Source: Actinostola sp. cb2023
Lineage: Eukaryota; Cnidaria; Anthozoa; Actiniaria; Actinostolidae
Assembly: GCA_033675265.1 (NCBI GenBank)
Contig: JAUJYZ010000472.1
Span: 353,203 to 417,202 of the forward strand
Direction: 5' to 3'
DNA length: 64,000 nt
The notes under the pieces were generated by a model. The model searched no databases and was not told the DNA's origin. It worked only from the letters and a program-made list of their open reading frames with translations. A program made the position numbers and the translations under genes. Within the stretch, counting starts at the first letter, position 1. Each line of letters starts with the position of its first letter. Of this stretch, positions 59,255 to 64,000 are shown one piece after another.

Positions 59255-59720
59255 AAAGGGGAACTGTAGACAAAATTTATTTTCGCAAGAAAGTTAGATA
59301 TCTCTTGTACTAGCATTACTTGAGTAGTATTTTTTGTAAATCTTTCTTAGATATTAACATAATTTACGCTCAATATGGAATATCATCCGCCATTTTGCCG
59401 TTTTACCGTCGGCTCAAATATTTTTGTTTGTCACGTCGTTTATGGGGAATATTAAAATCCGTTTACAACATTCTCTCGGGTACAAGAAAATACTATGTAC
59501 TTATAATTACTCTATATTGTGACTGCACTTTCCCTTGGGATAGGTGACGTCTATTATGGGGAATAATTACTGAAGTGAGCCGCGATCATTTCAGCGGTAA
59601 TCTATGTCTTTTTACAATTCAAACTCAACTTTCTTCTCCATAAAAATAAAAACAATTGGAAATTATTTCAGAAAATGAATGTACACAACATTCTCTCTGT
59701 TTTTACAGTTCTCCTTTAAG
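59255..59720. mobile_element. TIR element with TTAAAGGGGAACTGTA ends
   Basis: CTTAAAGGGGAACTGTAGAC and (imperfect) ACAGTTCTCCTTTAAG bound about 465 bases. It is inserted in the R1 long copy at a place where the short copy (about 4720) is continuous. Confidence 0.7.
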
Positions 59721-59776
59721 CACAAAATTCAGCACGGGCTTCCTGTATTTTCATGCAATTCAGCTTCAAAGCCATG

Positions 59777-59925
59777 CAATAGCTGATATCGAAGTTACAC
59801 TCCAATGACTCTGAACAACGGTTCCAAGTCGAGGCTATCGGGTCAGTACAAAAACTTGACCCGATAGCCTCGACTTGAAACTGTTATTTAGAGTCATTGG
59901 AGTGTAACTTCGATATCAGCTATTC
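59777..59925. repeat. Hairpin element
   Basis: Arms with AATAGCTGATATCGAAGTTAC and TTGACCCGATAGCCTCGACT are mirrored around a short loop near 59850. It is absent from the short R1 copy. Confidence 0.75.
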
Positions 59926-60003
59926 CACGCTGAATACCCTCTCATCCGGTTTGCTTCTCAGCCAATTAATCAGCGCGCGAGTTTCATATGAGCTATGGGA
60001 TTC

Positions 60004-61260
60004 TATATAAATATCCTTCACGGGATGAGTGTATTTTTCGAATCACAAAAGGGTTGGATAATAAATAACTTATTTGACATTTTAGTATGGAGTAAGGCTG
60101 GAAATTTTTACTCGTCTTTGTGTCAATAAGTGGTATTTATTATACGACTGTGACATAAATTTACCATATAAGATCACAATAGAGTACAAATATGCCAGCG
60201 TACCCACTGTAGATTGTCGTATTACCCGGCTTGTAACCCGGTAAAACCGGTTTTGAACACAACATATTTTGAACCGGCGGTTTTTTGTTTTGTTTTGTTT
60301 TGTTTTGGAGTGTTAAAATACTCCAGTTTCGCGTTGTTTAGAGAGGACCGCTGGCTGTCCTTGACAAAAGACGCATTTGTACAGGCTTAGCCTCGATTCA
60401 GAAACCAGTCCGTGCAATTTTAAAATGTTTCTATTGTTTCATGTCAACATTTTTTCGTGTTCTTGTTGATATTTGTGAATAATTTACACTGACTCGAGGC
60501 TAAGTCTGTACAAATGCGTCTGATGTCAATAAGTACAGCGGTTTTACAACGGGATCTGTGAACGCGAAAAGGGACTACTGCAAAAAGAAAACACATTATA
60601 AAATAATTTTGATATAACGCGCGTTCTGATTGGTCAAAACACCGTTTTAGATGAGAGTATCTAAACACGCTACGTCATGACCTTGAACGACCTTGAAGCG
60701 ATGCACTGGATTTGATCGACACCAAATATATATTTTTCTGCTGTTAAACATGTTTTATTTAATAAATACATTTTCAACAAAAGCCATACAATTAGTTTTT
60801 CTTGTTTACTCAAGTTCAAGTTGTATCTAGATGTGATTTTGCTGCTTTGAAACCGAAAATTTGCAAGAATTGAGCTTCAAACACACCAAAAACTGGCGAC
60901 GAATCGTCCACTTTTGTCCACAAATCACAATATAAACGAAAGATAACTACACTCGTTCTCAGTAACACGCGCCGAAAGGTACATTTGTCAGTTTTCATGA
61001 CAATCACAGCACATTTCCACGTGTATATCCCATTTGACGTAAAATAAAGTTCCGGATTGTCCTCAATACCAGCGTGAAGTTTAATAGCAGAGGATTCAGC
61101 AGAGGATTCGATTATCGCCTGTAAATGTTTATATACAAATAATTGCCGTACAAAACTACCTAACAATAGCAGAGAAACCTATTACCATCCTATATATGTA
61201 TTCGGTTTGATCTAAACTAGTACACAGACTTCTCTACACAGAATACAGACGCTATTTACA
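60004..61260. other. Stretch without a supported gene
   Basis: It contains a TTTTG microsatellite (about 60290-60306), an inverted pair around GCCTCGA...TCGAGGC (60380-60500) and a copy of the 30780-30890 repeat (60490-60570, reverse). The 116-codon - strand ORF at 60816-61166 is the longest frame. It has no motif I recognise and no neighbour to support it. Confidence 0.5.
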
Positions 61261-61261
61261 G

Positions 61262-64000
61262 CGGCACTTAGAATATTTCACTTCATGCTTTGTAGATGGG
61301 ATAGCGGCTATCAAAATCGGACACTTCATGCTTTGTAGATGGGATAGCGGCTATCAAAATCAGACACTTCATGCTTTGTAGATGGGATAGCGGCAATCAA
61401 AATCGGACACTTCATGCTTTGTAGATGGGAAAGCAGCAATCAAAATCGGACACTTCATGCTTTGTAAATGGGATAGCGCCTATCAAAATCTGACACTGCA
61501 TGCTTTGTATATGGGATAGCGCCTATCAAAATCGGACACTTCATGCTTTGTAGATGGGAAAGCAGCAATCAAAATCGGACACTGCATGCTTTGTAGATGG
61601 GATAGCGCCTATCAAAATCGGACACTTCGTGCTTTGTAGATGGGAAAGCAGCAATCAAAATCGGACACTTCATGCTTTGTAGATGGGAAAGCAGCAATCA
61701 AAATCGGACACTTCATGCTTTGTAGATGGGATAGCGGCTATCAAAATCGGACACTTCATGCTTTGTAGATGGGATAGCGGCTATCAAAATCGGACACTTC
61801 ATGCTTTGTAGATGGGATAACGGCTATCAAAATCGGACACTTCATGCTTTGTAGATGGGATAGCGGCTATCAAAATCGGACACTTCATGCTTTGTAGATG
61901 GGATAGCGGCTATCAAAATCGGACACTTCATGCTTTGTAGATGGGATAGCGGCTATCAAAATCGGACACTTCATGCTTTGTAGATGGGATAGCGGCTATC
62001 AAAATCGGACACTTCATGCTTTGTAGATGGGATAGCGGCTATCAAAATCGGACACTTCATGCTTTGTAGATGGGATAGCGGCAATCAAAATCGGACACTT
62101 CATGCTTTGTAGATGGGATAACGGCTATCAAAATCTGACACTTCATGCTTTGTAGATGGGATAGCGGCTATCAAAATCTGACACTTCATGCTTTGTAGAT
62201 GGGATAGCGGCTATCAAAATCGGACACTTCATGCTTTGTAGATGGGATAGCGGCTATCAAAATCAGACACTTCATGCTTTGTAGATGGGATAGCGGCAAT
62301 CAAAATCGGACACTTCATGCTTTGTAGATGGGAAAGCAGCAATCAAAATCGGACACTTCATGCTTTGTAAATGGGATAGCGCCTATCAAAATCTGACACT
62401 GCATGCTTTGTATATGGGATAGCGCCTATCAAAATCGGACACTTCATGCTTTGTAGATGGGAAAGCAGCAATCAAAATCGGACACTGCATGCTTTGTAGA
62501 TGGGATAGCGCCTATCAAAATCGGACACTTCGTGCTTTGTAGATGGGAAAGCAGCAATCAAAATCGGACACTTCATGCTTTGTAGATGGGAAAGCAGCAA
62601 TCAAAATCGGACACTTCATGCTTTGTAGATGGGATAGCGGCTATCAAAATCGGACACTTCATGCTTTGTAGATGGGATAGCGGCTATCAAAATCGGACAC
62701 TTCATGCTTTGTAGATGGGATAACGGCTATCAAAATCGGACACTTCATGCTTTGTAGATGGGATAGCGGCTATCAAAATCGGACACTTCATGCTTTGTAG
62801 ATGGGATAGCGGCTATCAAAATCGGACACTTCATGCTTTGTAGATGGGATAGCGGCTATCAAAATCGGACACTTCATGCTTTGTAGATGGGATAGCGGCT
62901 ATCAAAATCGGACACTTCATGCTTTGTAGATGGGATAGCGGCTATCAAAATCGGACACTTCATGCTTTGTAGATGGGATAGCGGCAATCAAAATCGGACA
63001 CTTCATGCTTTGTAGATGGGATAACGGCTATCAAAATCTGACACTTCATGCTTTGTAGATGGGATAGCGGCTATCAAAATCTGACACTTCATGCTTTGTA
63101 GATGGGATAGCGGCTATCAAAATCGGACACTTCATGCTTTGTAGATGGGATAGCGGCTATCAAAATCGGACACTTCATGCTTTGTAGATGGGATAGCGGC
63201 TATCAAAATCGGACACTTCATGCTTTGTAGATGGGATAGCGGCAATCAAAATCGGACACTTCATGCTTTGTAGATGGGATAGCGGCAATCAAAATCGGAC
63301 ACTTCATGCTTTGTAGATGGGATAGCGGCTATGAAAATCGGACACTTCATGCTTTGTAGATGGGATAACGGCTATCAAAATCTGATACTTCATGCTTTGT
63401 AGATGGGATAGCGGCTATCAAAATCGGACACTACATGCTTTGTAGATGGGATAGCGGCTATCAAAATCGGACACTACATGCTTTGTAGATGGGATAGCGG
63501 CTATCAAAATCGGACACTTCATGCTTTGTAGATGGGATAGAGGCTATCAAAATCGGACACTTCATGCCTTGTAGATGGGATAGCGGCTATCAAAATCGGA
63601 TACTTCATGCTTTGTAGATGGGATAGCGGCTATCAAAATCGGACACTTCATGCTTTGTAGATGGGATAGCGGCTATCAAAATCGGACACTTCATGCTTTG
63701 TAGATGGGATAGCGGCTATCAAAATCGGACACTTCATGCTTTGTAGATGGGATAGCGGCTATCAAAATCGGACACTTCATGCTTTGTAGATGGGATAGCG
63801 GCAATCAAAATCGGACACTTCATGCTTTGTAGATGGGATAGCGGCTATGAAAATCGGACACTTCATGCTTTGTAGATGGGATAACGGCTATCAAAATCTG
63901 ACACTTCATGCTTTGTAGATGGGATAGCGGCTATCAAAATCTGACACTGCATGCTTTGTAGATGGGATAGCGGCAATCAAAATCGGACACTTCATGCTTT
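61262..64000 (+). repeat. 43-bp satellite with 903-bp higher-order repeat
   Basis: Tandem 43-base units contain CATGCTTTGTAGATGGGATA and run off the right edge. Rare variants recur at a fixed spacing: TTTGTAAATG at 61461 and 62364, and CACTTCGTGC near 61625 and 62528. Both give 903 bases (21 units). A shorter repeat of 516 bases (12 units) is marked by GGCTATGAAAATC near 63329 and 63845. Frames are full of stops. Confidence 0.95.

Larger units (their letters stand above)
55319..60003. mobile_element. Dispersed repeat R1, long copy
   Basis: Its left end matches 3003-3240 (AGGTAAATTCATTGG onward, to TTTCGCTACGCTAGCCAATA). Its right part (58970-60003) matches 4430-4866. The middle differs and contains several inserted TIR elements (56870-57908, 59255-59720, 59777-59925). 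No gene longer than chance is visible. A short palindrome with GAGTAAAAATATC lies just left (55245-55305). Confidence 0.6.

Noticed and set aside
60816..61166. 116-codon frame on -
   Set aside because: No motif, no neighbour, no repeat partner; within the range of chance frames, so not called as a gene.

Overview
The window reads as nuclear DNA of an invertebrate animal. It is AT-rich and packed with satellites, inverted-repeat transposons and foldback elements. The only host gene I recognise is split by introns. Several mobile-element protein families here are ones I associate with cnidarian and other early-branching animal genomes, so a cnidarian is my best guess (inference; no database was searched).

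Host gene. The last six coding exons of galactose-1-phosphate uridylyltransferase (GALT, Leloir pathway) lie on the + strand at 26866-26915, 27480-27562, 27683-27766, 27910-27995, 30114-30179 and 50672-50752. Upstream exons, including the one with the catalytic HPH motif, are not in the window. The final intron is about 20.5 kb long. The last exon runs into an 11-bp satellite, which supplies the final residues and the stop codon.

1-2816: a 40-bp satellite, then sequence with no gene. 2817-26640: nested transposons in the GALT intron. An outer element (A) has terminal inverted repeats (TIRs) of about 1.35 kb and carries a multi-exon transposase-like gene (12827-18402). A second element (B, 5017-11633) carries a diverged, frameshifted copy of the same gene on the - strand and sits at a TTAA in A's left arm. 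A third element (C, 20499-26256) sits at the equivalent TTAA in A's right arm. C is a large palindrome whose arms each carry two small outward-facing genes (a C2H2 zinc-finger protein and an acidic/helical protein); one arm is intact, the other broken. Smaller repeats are inserted into all three.

27996-50671 (GALT introns): a 55-bp minisatellite and CCAT/CTAT microsatellites; a 791-bp element with a 9-bp target-site duplication carrying a piece of a RecQ-like helicase gene; a TA-duplicating MITE whose empty site lies nearby; a 5-kb inverted repeat around a 17-bp minisatellite; a compact, decayed six-gene cassette (42478-47060) that looks virus-like; and a 28-bp satellite hosting MITEs. 50729-64000: the 11-bp satellite with insertions, further TIR elements, and a 43-bp satellite with a 903-bp higher-order period.

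How the parts relate: GALT is the only metabolic gene. Everything else is selfish or repetitive DNA in or next to its introns. The most interesting items are the paired A/B transposase family, palindrome C, and the compact cassette.
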